A stretch of DNA of 64,000 nucleotides from Haematococcus lacustris (taxonomy: Eukaryota > Chlorophyta > Chlorophyceae > Chlamydomonadales > Haematococcaceae). The DNA lies in contig JASKMD010000007.1 in assembly GCA_030144725.1 (NCBI GenBank), forward strand, positions 6,895,015 to 6,959,014. Direction: 5' to 3'. The translations under genes were made by a program, and so were the position numbers. The notes under the pieces are model-generated. The model worked only from the letters and a program-made list of their open reading frames with translations, had not been told where the DNA came from and did not search any database. Below, piece by piece: positions 41,133-52,943 of the stretch. Within the stretch, counting starts at the first letter, position 1. Every line of letters begins with the position of its first letter.

Positions 41133-41395
41133 GGTTCCATGCATCCTAGCTAGGCCTGTGAACTGTTACAAAAAGAGGACAGCTGCCGTGCCTCAGTCAG
41201 ACAAGCAGCGGTCAGCACAGGAGGGCAGCAGGGTCAACGCGGCACAGATATTACAGCAGCTTAACGCTGTTACCGCTCGACAGCGCCTAGGAAAGTCCTG
41301 AACCCTGAGGTTTGAATCGTTGGGTGTGGGACTTTTGGAGTTTGTGCATTTGCACAGTGGCACTTGCAACTGTGCAGTGGCTCGGGGTCAAGGAT
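41133..41395 (+). promoter_or_regulatory. PSF3 leader / residual upstream region
   Basis: 263 bp between foldback A and the PSF3 ATG. No ATG precedes 41396 after the target duplication, in line with a 5' UTR. No TATA box is visible here; the nearest AT-rich TATA-like sequence was pushed to the far side of the foldback element. Confidence 0.45.
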
Positions 41396-42102
41396 ATGCT
41401 TGACCTCACAGACCCCCTAGCGCTGTTTGCTGAGGAAGTGCTCGTTCCGACCCGTTTTACATATGGCGCAACAGGCCTCGGCAAAAGCATCGACCCTGGT
41501 GGCAATGAAAACGATGTGGCGAAAGACACCGATGTGGAGCTGCCACTTTGGCTGGTCCGGCCGCTGAAGCGGAGAGAAATGGTATCACTAAAACTGCCAG
41601 CCCTGTACAGAGACCGATACCGCCGGAAATTCAACGCTGGCGCGGAGTGCGTTAGTTTGAAAAATACAGTACGGGCATACTGCAGGGCACAAAAGAGCAA
41701 GGTGGTGAAAGATTTCGGTCATGTAGCTTCCTTGCTCTATCGCAGGCTCCCTATTTCTATGAGGCTGGCAACAAGCTGAATGAGTTGCTTCGAGATGAGG
41801 ACCTGTCCGTGTTTCTCACCAGGACCTTCAAGACCCGGTACTTTGAACTCATATCCAAGGGCTTAAACACCATGACTGGGGAGGATGTGCTGCAGCTCAG
41901 CAGCAAGCTGTCAGTGGAGGAGCAGCAGCTGTTTGAAGCTGGCCGCATCTCCATTGCTCACATGGACAGCTGGCTAAGGGGGGAGGTGCTTGGCCAGGCA
42001 CGCAGTGTCCACTTGCAGCGTCACAGAAAACGCACAGCAGACCAGGCAGCTGTGGCAGCAGCGGTGGCCCCAGATGCCAACAAGCAGCAGAAGGCCCGCT
42101 GA
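41396..42102 (+). CDS. PSF3: GINS complex subunit PSF3
   Basis: Two exons, 41396-41668 and 41746-42102. The 77-bp intron is GTACGG...CGCAG and phase 0, and joins SLKNT to APYFYEAG. Product 209 residues, the usual size of PSF3/GINS3. Family features: the N-terminal B-domain start (LALFAEEVLVPTRFTY), the highly conserved ELPLWLVRPLKRREMVSLKLP, PYFYEAGNKLNELL, and the C-terminal helical part (FLTRTFKTRYFELISKGLN). GINS (Sld5-Psf1-Psf2-Psf3) binds Cdc45 and MCM2-7 as the CMG replicative helicase in the nucleus. The conserved frame shows selection, unlike its surroundings. Start chosen as the first ATG in frame; an extra upstream exon is possible. Confidence 0.9.
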
Positions 42103-43177
42103 ACTGCTCACATACTGCCTCGCAAATAGGCAAGCAATTAGTGTAGGTGCCCAGACATGTGTATACCTTGACTGGGGTCCTAGAAGGGCATGTTCAGGCT
42201 CATTATTATTTGTTTGGTGTGTTCCATACCTGGAAAGGGGCTTTCTATCGTCCCTACTTGCATGGGCGTTGCATTTGGTTGCATAGCAGGGACGCTTTAG
42301 ACCAGAAAAAGGGGGTCCTCAGAAATAAATGGCACAGTTAGGATCATTTGTGATTACTGCCTTGAAAACATTTTACTAGACTCGTTTTTCTTTCCTTTGG
42401 GTGCCTTGTGGTGCACCCTCCACGATATGCATGATGCGGACAATACTGCGGTATCAGTGTTGGACAATCTGACGCCTTCCACTTCTCCCAATACAGACCT
42501 GAAACAACCCAAACCATCTTCAGTCCTCCTAGCATTGGAGCATCTGGCTGTGGACATCCAAGTCTGTCAACACTGCCTCGCTTGCCTTGCTCCACCTTCC
42601 ACCCCACCCACAATCATCACACCCCCTCACGGCAGTCAAGTGAAATCATCAAGTCACGAAGGCAGCCCTAGCTTGATGTACACCACCCACTGCTATCAAG
42701 TCGACACTGGGCAGCTGCATGCACTAGGGCCATCACCACCCGGCAGCTATGATGGCCAATCCTTTGCTATGCCTCGGCTGTACTCCCAGCCACCAGCAGC
42801 TGCCAGGCGGGCCAGGCAACTCCCCTTCCCAATCCCTGCACCGCCAGCGCATGCTGCCACGCACTGCGCCTGCTCTCACCGGCACCTGCTGCAGCAAGGC
42901 AACCACACTGGTGGAGCATGCGGCAAAGCAGGCGCACGAGCAAGTCACGGCCCACACACCATGTCCAGGCGGCACACTGGCACTCACTGGGCATGCAACC
43001 CAGGTGGACACGACCAAGAGGTGCTGAGATGGCATGGGTGGTGCTGAGGCAGGCTGCCATGCAGCAGCACAGCGCATGCAGACTAACCGGCACAGCTTGC
43101 TGCCTGCTAGCCTGGCCTTCACCGCGGCTGCTGTGCAGGTGAGCCACCCTGACCCCCCACTCCCGCTTTGCTGTGCC
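42103..43177. other. Intergenic / 3' regions between convergent genes
   Basis: PSF3 (plus) and the RRM gene (minus) converge here, so the stretch should hold both 3' UTRs. A 216-codon frame at 42397-43047 has Pro/His/Ala-rich composition, no domain and no conserved pattern. No algal TGTAA signal was identified with confidence. Confidence 0.5.
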
Positions 43178-45133
43178 TCATGCTTGCTGCATGCACCTGT
43201 CCAGGTCTGCCCGTGTGGCGGGGAAGATCTCCACGTAGCGCGACCCCATCATCTGCTTGTTCTTGGCCATGGCAGCGGTGGCCTCAGCCGGGCTCATGAA
43301 CTCAACAAACGCCACGCCGCTGGGCCGCCCGTGGTCCATCACCACTAGCACACTGCACAGGCAGCAGGTGACCAGCACAGCACCGGCAGCTGGGGGCTCG
43401 GTGGCAGGCACACCTGCTGCGGTGATGGCTATGAAGCGATGGAGGTGAGGGAGCAGGCATCAGAGGCAAGCAGGCAGGGTAGGCAGCACAGTCAAACAGG
43501 CCAGCAACATGCCAGGCCAAGCCAGGCCCTGCCAGGCCCTGCCACTGGCCAAGCCCGGAATGCAGCTTGCAACAGCAGGCCATATCTAATCAATTTCCAG
43601 CTGCAAGTTTGCCTGCAACATATTGAGCTGACCTAAGCACATGGCCCTCGCATGCCACATATCAGCACAGGCAGGCTGCACAGGACCAGGCCCACCCAAC
43701 ACCGCTAGCACACGCAACTGGCAGCACATGATAGCCTAGCGCAAGCAAGCATATGGCCACGACAGCACCATGGCAAGCACACAATAGGCAGCGCCTGCTG
43801 AGTGCACCAGCCTGCAGCCCACCACAGCCTTAGAACAGGGCACAGCACGCAGCAGAAAGCCTGCCCTAGGGACTGCTAGCCCACCCCTGGCCATCTCCTC
43901 GGCCCACGCACTTGTCCTTGACCACTGGGGCGATGCCCAACGTCTTGTCCTCGTTAAACCACTGGCAGATGTCGTCATCACCCACAGAGAAGGGCAGGCC
44001 ACGCAGCTTGAGGATGGTGGTGCCGCCAGAGCCCCCCGTGGCGGCGTCAAAGGCAGCCCCAGAGGGCAGGGCCTGGCTATATCCGGCTGCAGGGCCTCCA
44101 GGACCGCCTGCAGGCCCCACGCCATAGGGTCCGCCTGGCTGCCGCCCATAGCCGGCCATGAGACCCCCATCCTCCCCACCACGCCACCGGTTCATGCCGC
44201 CCATGGGGCCCCCATCCATGAGGTCGGCACAGATGGCTTTGTAGTAGTCCTGCAGGGCATGGTCATCACCATCACTAGGTCTAGGGCCACAGAATGGGAC
44301 ACTTAGGACTTCATATGAAAGGCACCCTGACATCTGGAGTTCAGGCAGAGCTGTGACACCCCTGTGTGACTAAACCAAAGATTGAGTGCTGCACGCAGCC
44401 AAGGTCAGGTGCAGCAACGTAGGTCAAGAGTGACTGGCACATGACACTGCAGCTGGGGTCTGAACTGGCTCGATGCCCGCCTCTCTGCTTGCTCACCAGC
44501 TTTTTGGCCTTGTAGATCTCGATGTAGCGCCGACCCATGTAAGACCTATTCTTTGCCAGGGCCATTTCAATTTGCATGGGACTGGACAACACCACAAACG
44601 CCTCTCCCGTTAACCGCCCGTCCCGCTTGACCAGCACCATATCGATTGGTTCCACCCCCTGGCAGCGCTACAGCGGCCCCGCCGAACCAGAGGTCAAGCC
44701 AGTGAACGCCCAACTGTGCGGCCTAGTGAGCTGCTGCATGGGCTGCAGCTGCGGCTGCGAGGCTGTGAGCAGTCGCCGCGGCGCCTCTGGCATGGCTGCT
44801 AGATCATGGGTGGCTGCCAGCCGAGCGTGGGCCTAACTCCGCAAGCCTACCCACGACCTTCGCTATACCCTCACCAGGAACATTCTGATATCATCGTCTG
44901 AGACGTCGAAGGGCAGCCCTCGCAGCTTTACGCAGGGAAACATCCCGCTGATGGCCCCCGCCCATCCCGTACTGGTCCCCCATAAAAGGCCCTTGCTGCA
45001 CCATCATGCCTGCTTCGCCAGCCATCGGTCCGCCTCCCATCGGCCCGCCCATGCCCTGCCCGTACGGCCCGCCCATGCCCTGTGCTGCTGCAAACCCGTC
45101 TGTGCGAGGCCTTTTGGCTGCGTCTGGGAATGA
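43178..45133 (-). CDS. hnRNP F/H-like RNA-binding protein with two qRRMs
   Basis: Four exons on the minus strand: 45133-44875, 44667-44497, 44249-43912, 43352-43178. Introns have GTGAG, GTGAGC and GTGCGT donors and AG acceptors. Exon 1 gives a Met/Gly-rich leader (MGGPYGQGMGGPM) and the start of qRRM1 (KLRGLPFDVSDDDI). Exon 2 finishes qRRM1 (GEAFVVLSS, GRRYIEIYKAKKL). Exon 3 has a Gly-rich linker and qRRM2 (KLRGLPFSVGDDDI). Exon 4 ends it (GRPSGVAFVEF, GSRYVEIFPA). Such proteins (hnRNP F/H, GRSF1, ESRP) bind G-rich RNA and affect splicing or RNA fate. Exon 1 is 259 bp: leader and qRRM1 are one base out of phase across a G-run near 44952, probably a sequence error or a mutation. About 313 residues. 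Confidence 0.82.
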
Positions 45134-46196
45134 CATGGCTTGACGCAAAAATGGGGAATGACTGCACGCCCACCGCACACGACCTTTGTGGATGGCAGTG
45201 GACTCGAAGCGAACAGCCGCGTTGGAAAGCATGCGACCCACAAGCATTTCTGCGATTTTCGCCTGCGATTCACACTTCCCAGCTGGCGGGCGGAGGCGCC
45301 GGGCACGCAGGTGATATGAACAGACAACCTACTCCCGCAATGGCCGGCGGGACAGGGTTAGGGTTGTCGTGGTTCACGAGCTGGTTGGTTGTGTTGGTTG
45401 TGCAGGAACTGTGATGCGGGTGTGCATTCGCCCAAGACGATTGTTCTGCCCAGTACACGCCCCTGTGAACTCCATCTAACTGGAGGCAGCAAATGAGGCT
45501 CAGTAGCCAGGGTCACTGTTGTATGCATGTGAGTTGAGCTGCCGCCTACCAATCAGGACATGAGGGCGAGGTTCGTTCAGTGCATGTACACCTGTGTATT
45601 ATCTGCAAGTGGTGCAGGGGATGAAGTGGGTGTCCAGGCAGCACTATGGTTGGGTGATGGGGGTGGCGGTGGTCCTGGCAGCAGGCTGCTTCAGCTAGGG
45701 TGCGTAGGGGGCCTAGCCGGTGCGTAGGTGGTGGAGCAGCCTAGCAGGCCCATCACGGTTGTCAAACATAGCAGGCTGGTGATCGTGGATGATTTGAGCA
45801 CCACCCCGTATAAGCTCGACTGTGCATTAGCCCATTCTTGTGAGTTGCACATGCCACGTGTCCAGCGGAGGCCCTCAAACTGGGTATCCCCAGCAGGCCA
45901 TGTGATCCAGCGGTCGCTGCGACCAGCCTGGAGCCAGCGGCATGGTAAGCCCGTGCGGGGCCTGATGTTGTGCCATGAAGTGCCGCCCAGCCCCCCTCCC
46001 CCTGACTAGCTTGCACCTTCCCCTGACTAGCCCCCACCTGCTGCACCTGTTCCTGTGACACGACCCCATGCCCCCCCATGGGGTAGGTGGCTGTCCAGCG
46101 GTCCAGACCGAGACACCCACCCGTGCCTCAACTTCCAGCACGTTGGGGAGAGTGCCCCTGGAGATGTGCCGCAGGTGCAGGTGCAGGTGCAGGTGC
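45134..46196. other. Unassigned, upstream of the RRM gene
   Basis: Should contain the RRM gene promoter and 5' UTR. Otherwise no genes, repeats or transposon ends were recognised. (GTGCAG)-type short repeats occur at 46169-46200. Confidence 0.4.
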
Positions 46197-47771
46197 AGGC
46201 GTGCTCATCTTGCAGCACTTGTAAAGTCACAAAGGGCTGCTCATCTGCACAGTCCTAATGGCTTAAAAGCCACAGCAAGGAAGGCTGGGCCCATCGCAAA
46301 GGAGGTGCAGGCAGAGAATGAGCTGCTAGTGACCGAGGCCCAGTTGCAACAGGCTATTGAGGAGGTTCTTAATGCAGCAGCATTCACAGCTCAGCATTAC
46401 CTCAGCACAGCAAAGTTGATGTTGAAGACACAAGTCAGCCGTCGCCGGCTTCCCACATGCCGGCGGCTGTTCATCACCGAGCAATGTGTGGTGGCCAACA
46501 CTCACCGGCCAGGCGAGCGCACAACTGTGGGTCGGCAGCTACGTGTGGTCTGCAAGTACATGAGGCACAGAACCCTAGGTGAGGGCTGGGCTGGGCTGGG
46601 CTGGGCTGGGCTGGGCTGGGCGGGGCGGGGCGGGGCGGGGCGGGGCGGGGCGGGGCGGGGCGGGGCGGGGCGGGGCGGGGCGGGGCGGGGCGGGGCGGGG
46701 CGGGGCGGGGCGGGGCGGGGCGGGGCGGGGCGGGGCGGGGCGGGGCGGGGCGGGGCGGGGCGGGGGGGCGGGGGCGGGGCGGGGCGGGGCGGGGCGGGGC
46801 GGGGCGGGGCGGGGCGGGGCGGGGCGGGGCGGGGCGGGGCGGGGCGGGGCGGGGCGGGGCGGGGCGGGGCGGGGCGGGGCGGGGGCGGGGCGGGGCGGGG
46901 CGGGGCGGGGCGGGGCGGGGCGGGGGCGGGGCGGGGCGGGGCGGGGCGGGGCGGGGCGGGGCGGGGGCGGGGCGGGGCGGGGCGGGGCGGGGCGGGGCGC
47001 GGGGCGGGGCGGGGCGGGGCGGGGCGGGGCGGGGCGGGGCGGGGCGGGGCGGGCGGGGCGGGGCGGGGCGGGGCGGGCGGGGCGGGGCGGGGCGGGGCGG
47101 GCGCGGCGGGCGGGGCGGGGCGGGGCGGGGCGGGGCGGGGCGGGGCGGGGCGGGGCGGGGCGGGGGGCGGGGCGGGGCGGGGCGGGGCGGGGCGGGGCGG
47201 GGCGGGGCGGGGCGGGGCGGGGCGGGGCGGGGGCGGGGCGGGGCGGGGCGGGGCGGGCGGGATGGTGAGGTTGGGGGGAAATATAATGGGAGGTGATGGT
47301 AGAGGCCAAGCAATGCTGGTCGACGAGCCGTAGCGATCCAAAAGTTTGTGCGAAGGTGGGCATATACGCAACACATTGGCCGGCCTGCATGGGGATGAGC
47401 AAGAGGCAGGTGCAAGTGCTGGTGCCGCCCCTGGGCTGCCCACCCCTCCTGCTGCCCCCCCCTGGCAGCAGCTGTCAGCTGGTGCTGGTGCTGGTGCCGC
47501 CCCTGGGCTGCCCACCCCTCCTGCTGCCCCCCCCTGGCAGCAGCTGTCAGCTGGTGCTGGTGCTGGTGCCGCCCCTGGGCTGCCCACCCCTCCTGCTGAG
47601 GAGCAGGGGGCCACAGCGGAGCTGGACTCGAGCTCGCCACGCAAGCGCAAGGCGGGCGTGAGGGATCGGACCCAACCTGCCCAGCAAGGTAACATAGCAA
47701 TGGCCTACACACCTTGTGAGGCCCTGCAGAGTTGCCAAGAAGCCAGAGTTGCCGAGAATCCGAGCAAATGA
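46197..47771 (+). pseudogene. Second copy of the SAP-type transposon ORF, split by a (GGGGC)n array
   Basis: Its start (AHLAALVKSQRAAHLHSPNGLKATA, KEVQAENELLVTEAQL) and end ([18 protein letters not shown] repeats, [26 protein letters not shown]) match the ORF at 18213-19160. The middle, where the SAP-like motif should be, is missing and replaced by unrelated sequence (46375-46585) and the pentamer array to about 47262. Only three Pro/Ala repeats remain against six. Not functional as it stands. Confidence 0.7.
46586..47262. repeat. (GGGCT)n to (GGGGC)n pentamer array 1
   Basis: Begins as seven GGGCT units and changes at about 46620 to (GGGGC)n, some 125 units with several insertions or losses of one G (for example 46762-46771, 47161-47166). 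The G-runs on the plus strand are G-quadruplex-capable. Confidence 0.97.
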
Positions 47772-47875
47772 ACAAAAAAAAACTTGGGAATAGGCCCGTG
47801 GTTGCCGTGGGAGTTTTGACCTAAAACTGTGCACACAACCCTCTTTAACATCTGCCAACCCAATGCAACTCTCAG

Positions 47876-47965
47876 GAAGAAGAAGAAGAAGACTACGCCG
47901 GTATTCACCGGCGTGCATTAAGGGAGGAGCTACCGCCTGGGGCGCGGCCTGCTCCCACCATGCAA
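47876..47965 (-). mobile_element. 5'-truncated Dualen 3' end
   Basis: On the minus strand: GGTGGGAGCAGGCCGCGCCCCAGGCGG..., hairpin CCGGTGAATACCGG (complement of 47898-47911) and a (CTT)n tail. Only ~85 bp remain, the typical result of aborted target-primed reverse transcription. Confidence 0.82.
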
Positions 47966-48219
47966 CACTTAGGATACGGTTTGGTGCATCACATCCACCA
48001 AAACCAAAGGTCATCAAGGATATCCAAAACCAAAGGTTAACAAGGATACCACAGCTTCAAACCATGCATACTAAGCTGGTGAGTTACTTACTACTGCCTA
48101 ATACTCCCCACCGTTGTTGTTCATGCATGATGCCATGCTATCGCCCCCCACGGCACCCCGCGGCCCCTCCATACGGGAATGTTAAGCATAGGCCTCAATG
48201 CACTAACGCCTTGCAACAC
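47966..48219. other. Unassigned spacer
   Basis: Includes the repeated phrase CCAAAACCAAAGGT(C/T)A(T/A)CAAGGAT (about 47997-48045). No gene seen. Confidence 0.5.
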
Positions 48220-50970
48220 GGGCGGGGCGGGGCGGGGCGGGGCGGGGCGGGGCGGGGCGGGGCGGGGCGGGGCGGGGCGGGGCGGGGCGGGGCGGGGCGG
48301 GGCGGGGCGGGGCGGGGCGGGGCGGGGCGGGGCGGGGCGGGGCGGGGCGGGGCGGGGCGGGGCGGGGCGGGGCGGGGCGGGCGGGCGGGGCGGGGCGGGG
48401 CGGGGCGGGGCGGGGCGGGGCGGGGCGGGCGGGGCGGGGCGGGGCGGGGCGGGGCGGGGCGGGCGGGGCGGGGCGGGGCGGGGCGGGGCGGGGCGGGGCG
48501 GGGCGGGGCGGGGCGGGGCGGGGCGGGGCGGGGCGGGGCGGGGCGGGGCGGGGCGGGGCGGGGCGGGGCGGGGCGGGGCGGGGCGGGGCGGGGCGGGGCG
48601 GGGCGGGGCGGGGCGGGGCGGGGCGGGGCGGGGCGGGGGCGGGGCGGGGCGGGGCGGGGCGGGGGCGGGGCGGGGCGGGGCGGGGCGGGGCGGGGCGGGG
48701 CGGGGCGGGGCGGGGCGGGGCGGGGCGGGGCGGGGCGGGGCGGGGCGGGGCGGGGCGGGGCGGGGCGGGGCGGGGCGGGGCGGGGCGGGGCGGGGCGGGG
48801 CGGGGCGGGGCGGGGCGGGGCGGGGCGGGGCGGGGCGGGGCGGGGCGGGGCGGGGCGGGGCGGGGCGGGGCGGGGCGGGGCGGGGCGGGGCGGGGCGGGG
48901 CGGGGGCGGGGCGGGGCGGGCGGGGCGGGGCGGGGCGGGGCGGGGCGGGGCGGGGCGGGGCGGGGCGGGGCGGGGCGGGGCGGGGCGGGCGCGGGGCGGG
49001 GCGGGGCGGGGCGGGGCGGGGCGGGGCGGGGCGGGGCGGGCGGGGCGGGGCGGGGCGGGGCGGGCGCGGCGGCGGGGCGGGGCGGGGCGGCGGCGGGGCG
49101 CGGGCGGGGCGGGGCGGGGCGGGGCGGGGCGGGGCGGGGCGGGGCGGGGCGGGGCGGGGCGGGGCGGGGCGGGGCGGGGCGGGGCGGGGCGGGGCGGGGC
49201 GGGGCGGGGCGGGGCGGGGGGGCGGGGCGGGGCGGGGCGCGGGCGGGGCGGGGCGGGGCGGGGCGGGGCGGGGCGGGGCGGGGCGGGGCGGGGCGGGGCG
49301 GGGCGGGGCGGGGCGGGGCGGGGCGGGGCGGGGCGGGGCGGGGCGGGGCGGGGCGGGGCGGGGCGGGGCGGGGCGGGGCGGGGCGGGGCGGGGCGGGGCG
49401 GGGCGGGGCGGGGCGGGGCGGGGCGGGGCGGGGCGGGGCGGGGCGGGGCGGGGCGGGGCGGGGCGGGGCGGGGCGGGGCGGGGCGGGGCGGGGCGGGGCG
49501 GGGCGGGGCGGGGCGGGGCGGGGCGGGGCGGGGCGGGGCGGGGCGGGGCGGGGCGGGGCGGGGCGGGGCGGGGCGGGGCGGGGCGGGGCGGGGCGGGGCG
49601 GGGCGGGGCGGGGCGGGGCGGGGCGGGGCGGGGCGGGGCGGGGCGGGGCGGGGCGGGGCGGGGCGGGGCGGGGCGGGGCGGGGCGGGGCGGGGCGGGGCG
49701 GGGCGGGGCGGGGCGGGGCGGGGCGGGGCGGGGCGGGGCGGGGCGGGGCGGGGCGGGGCGGGGCGGGGCGGGGCGGGGCGGGGCGGGGCGGGGCGGGGCG
49801 GGGCGGGGCGGGGCGGGGCGGGGCGGGGCGGGGCGGGGCGGGGCGGGGCGGGGCGGGGCGGGGCGGGGCGGGGCGGGGCGGGGCGGGGCGGGGCGGGGCG
49901 GGGCGGGGCGGGGCGGGGCGGGGCGGGGCGGGGCGGGGCGGGGCGGGGCGGGGCGGGGCGGGGCGGGGCGGGGCGGGGCGGGGCGGGGCGGGGCGGGGCG
50001 GGGCGGGGCGGGGCGGGGCGGGGCGGGGCGGGGCGGGGCGGGGCGGGGCGGGGCGGGGCGGGGCGGGGCGGGGCGGGGCGGGGCGGGGCGGGGCGGGGCG
50101 GGGCGGGGCGGGGCGGGGCGGGGCGGGGCGGGGCGGGGCGGGGCGGGGGCGGGGCGGGGCGGGGCGGGGCGGGGCGGGGCGGGGCGGGGCGGGGCGGGGC
50201 GGGGCGGGGCGGGGCGGGGCGGGGCGGGGCGGGGCGGGGCGGGGCGGGGCGGGGCGGGGCGGGGCGGGGCGGGGCGGGGCGGGGCGGGGCGGGGCGGGGC
50301 GGGGCGGGGCGGGGCGGGGCGGGGCGGGGCGGGGCGGGGCGGGGCGGGGCGGGGCGGGGCGGGGCGGGGCGGGGCGGGGCGGGGCGGGGCGGGGCGGGGC
50401 GGGGCGGGGCGGGGCGGGGCGGGGCGGGGCGGGGCGGGGCGGGGCGGGGCGGGGCGGGGCGGGGCGGGGCGGGGCGGGGCGGGGCGGGGCGGGGCGGGGC
50501 GGGGCGGGGCGGGGCGGGGCGGGGCGGGCGGGGCGGGGCGGGGCGGGGCGGGGCGGGGCGGGGCGGGGCGGGGCGGGGCGGGGCGGGGCGGGGCGGGGCG
50601 GGGCGGGGCGGGGCGGGGCGGGGCGGGGCGGGGCGGGGCGGGGCGGGGCGGGGCGGGGCGGGGCGGGGCGGGGCGGGGCGGGGCGGGGCGGGGCGGGGCG
50701 GGGCGGGGCGGGGCGGGGCGGGGCGGGGCGGGGCGGGGCGGGGCGGGGCGGGGCGGGCGGGGCGGGGCGGGGCGGGGCGGGGCGGGGCGGGGCGGGGCGG
50801 GGGCGGGGCGGGGCGGGGCGGGGCGGGGCGGGGCGGGGCGGGGCGGGGCGGGGCGGGGCGGGGCGGGGCGGGGCGGGGCGGGGCGGGGCGGGGCGGGGCG
50901 GGGCGGGGCGGGGCGGGGCGGGGCGGGGCGGGGCGGGGCGGGGCGGGGCGGGGCGGGGCGGGGCGGGGCG
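48220..50970. repeat. (GGGGC)n pentamer array 2, 2.75 kb
   Basis: Roughly 550 GGGGC units. Single-G gains and losses and GCGGC/GCGCGGG variants cluster at 48380-49250, while 49250-50145 is about 180 units without change. The ~1000-residue frames on both strands (AGRGG and PAPPR repeats) are by-products of a 5-bp period without stops. Confidence 0.98.
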
Positions 50971-52943
50971 TGAATGAGGGATGAGCGAGGGATGACAAGA
51001 TGACATGCTTGCTACTTTGCATGCAGAGATGCTGGTGGCTCTTGGCTGCACGCTTTCCACACGTACCCCACCTGCTGGGTTGGAGCTGCCCAAGAGAGCT
51101 GCCAAGCGCAAGCGATGACATAGTTGACATAGGTGACATAGTTAGACAGCACCCCAGCGCCGAACCAGGTTGTGGAGTGCGCGACACTGGTTGTAGCGGC
51201 CACCTCTCCTAACCGAACCTGCCAACCGCCTTCGTGCCACATTCCCGCAACCGTTCTTCGATCCGACTGCTGCTGTCGACGCGCATGCTTGTGTAGAGCA
51301 GCCCAAGCGACGCGGGCGGTCGCAGCGATGACTGCATGCTCCGCAACGGCTGAAATTTGAATTACTAACCTTGATGCTTTGCTGTGCACGGCCTACTGTC
51401 TGGATAATTATATGCAGTGAGTGAGAGGTAGCTGGCTGGATTGCCTACATTGTGAAACATCTAGCATAATATTTGGCGCAGGGAGTGCAGAGTTACAGCC
51501 GTCCTACTACCAGGGGTAGGTTTTCTGTTAGTTGGGGTCCCCCGACCCCTAGCTCAAACGGTGCATGCACAGCCACTTTACACGATGTGCACACATGAAC
51601 ATATCAAATGTGTTGCATGAGGAAGAGTGCTGGTGCCAATAGGCTGGTAGCCCTGTCTCGTGTCAAACCCCCTGCATGTGTTGATGAAGAAGATGGCTTA
51701 CCCTTCCGAAGCCATGTGACCAGCCCCTCATCAGCCCACACAGGCCGAATGCAGTCCCCTCACTAGGGGTGGTGACTTGTCTGAGTGGCGTTTTGTTCCC
51801 ATGAACATGTTGTGGGCACCTACCACCTACACTATTGCCTGACCCCTGTGTCAGGGCTCCAACCTAGAGTTGGCATGGCGGACTTGCTCGTTGTAAGCTA
51901 ATGACAGCTCGAGAGGGGGCACACACTGCTGTGCCAAAGGCTGCTGCCTCTGTATGGCTGGTCCCACAGCCGCTTGTACCCCAGCTCAGGGTACTCCTTG
52001 CCCTTGGCTGGCAGCTCAGGCAGGTCAGCAGGCCGTCAGCAGTGCTCCAATAGGCGCAAAATAGACAATAGGCGCAGAATAGACAATTCTCAGCATCGGT
52101 GTCAGAGGCACGGGAGCTGCCCCCACCTCCCCGGCTCAGTGCAAGGGCGGAGGGACTTACAGAGCGTGAGCACGACAAGGGGCGGCCAGGACCCAGACCC
52201 CACCCCCCCACCCCTCCCAGGCCCCCCTCCCCTTGGCCGGCATGCTGGGCGGCCTCAATCAGCAGGGGTGGGGGGTTCCCAGCAAATGATGAGTTTTGTT
52301 GGCCTGAAGTCAGGCGTTCCCAACATTCAGGTGTCCCCAACTAACAGAAAACCTACCCCTGGTAATCAAAACGACGCCGCGTCTCAGGCACGTGGTTTCT
52401 AACTATGCTACGCACATCCCCGGGTAGAGCACTCTGTAAGCTACGGGGTGAAGCGTGTTTCATTAAATTCCGTGCATTGTGCTGAGCACACTGGCGGCTC
52501 AAATCGTAGCATTCAAATTCATGCCTGTTTTGCTCATGCGGGCCTCGCCGTGACTGAACGCCGCGACCGACGTGGCCCAGTGACCCCTGCAAACAGTCAG
52601 GGGCAGTCGCCGCAGTAAAAACGATCCACATGGCATGCCAAACCGATGTAACAGCGCCACTCCACACACGCACGGGAACACACAAGGTTGGAGCGATACT
52701 TCACCCCTGCTGGTCCTGCAGCTGTATACGTCACTGTTCCTGTTGCTACAGTAGTTGCTGGCCCTGCAGCAGCATCTTAAGGCATACCAGCTGTCACTCT
52801 GATGACGAGCACCTTGCCATGCTTCTTGTATGTGCAGCCATGCTTCTTGTATGCGCAGCCATCATATGGCCATGCCCACCCCTGCCGTGCACCATGTGCC
52901 TACCACCACCACCTCTCAACCTCATAACTCCTCCCAGCCCCAC
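50971..52943. other. Non-coding stretch with transposon-end remnants
   Basis: No gene seen. 51511-51540 (ACCAGGGGTAGGTTTTCTGT...) and 52332-52362 form a ~30-bp inverted repeat enclosing ~790 bp. 52353-52690 matches, inverted, the right end of the TIR transposon (19190-19530), so a related element ends here and has itself been invaded or rearranged. 52700-52940 is unassigned. Confidence 0.6.

Noticed and set aside
42397..43047. 216-codon frame between PSF3 and the RRM gene
   Set aside because: Biased composition, no domain or splice logic, and it overlaps the probable 3' region of the RRM gene.
48220..50970. Telomeric or centromeric repeat
   Set aside because: GGGGC is not the algal telomere motif (TTTTAGGG/TTTAGGG), and the array is internal, amid transposons; no evidence for centromere function.
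48121..51187. Frames of about 930-1036 codons on both strands (AGRGG / PAPPR repeats)
   Set aside because: They follow the stop-free (GGGGC)n period, exist in several frames at once and have no domain; repeat artefacts.
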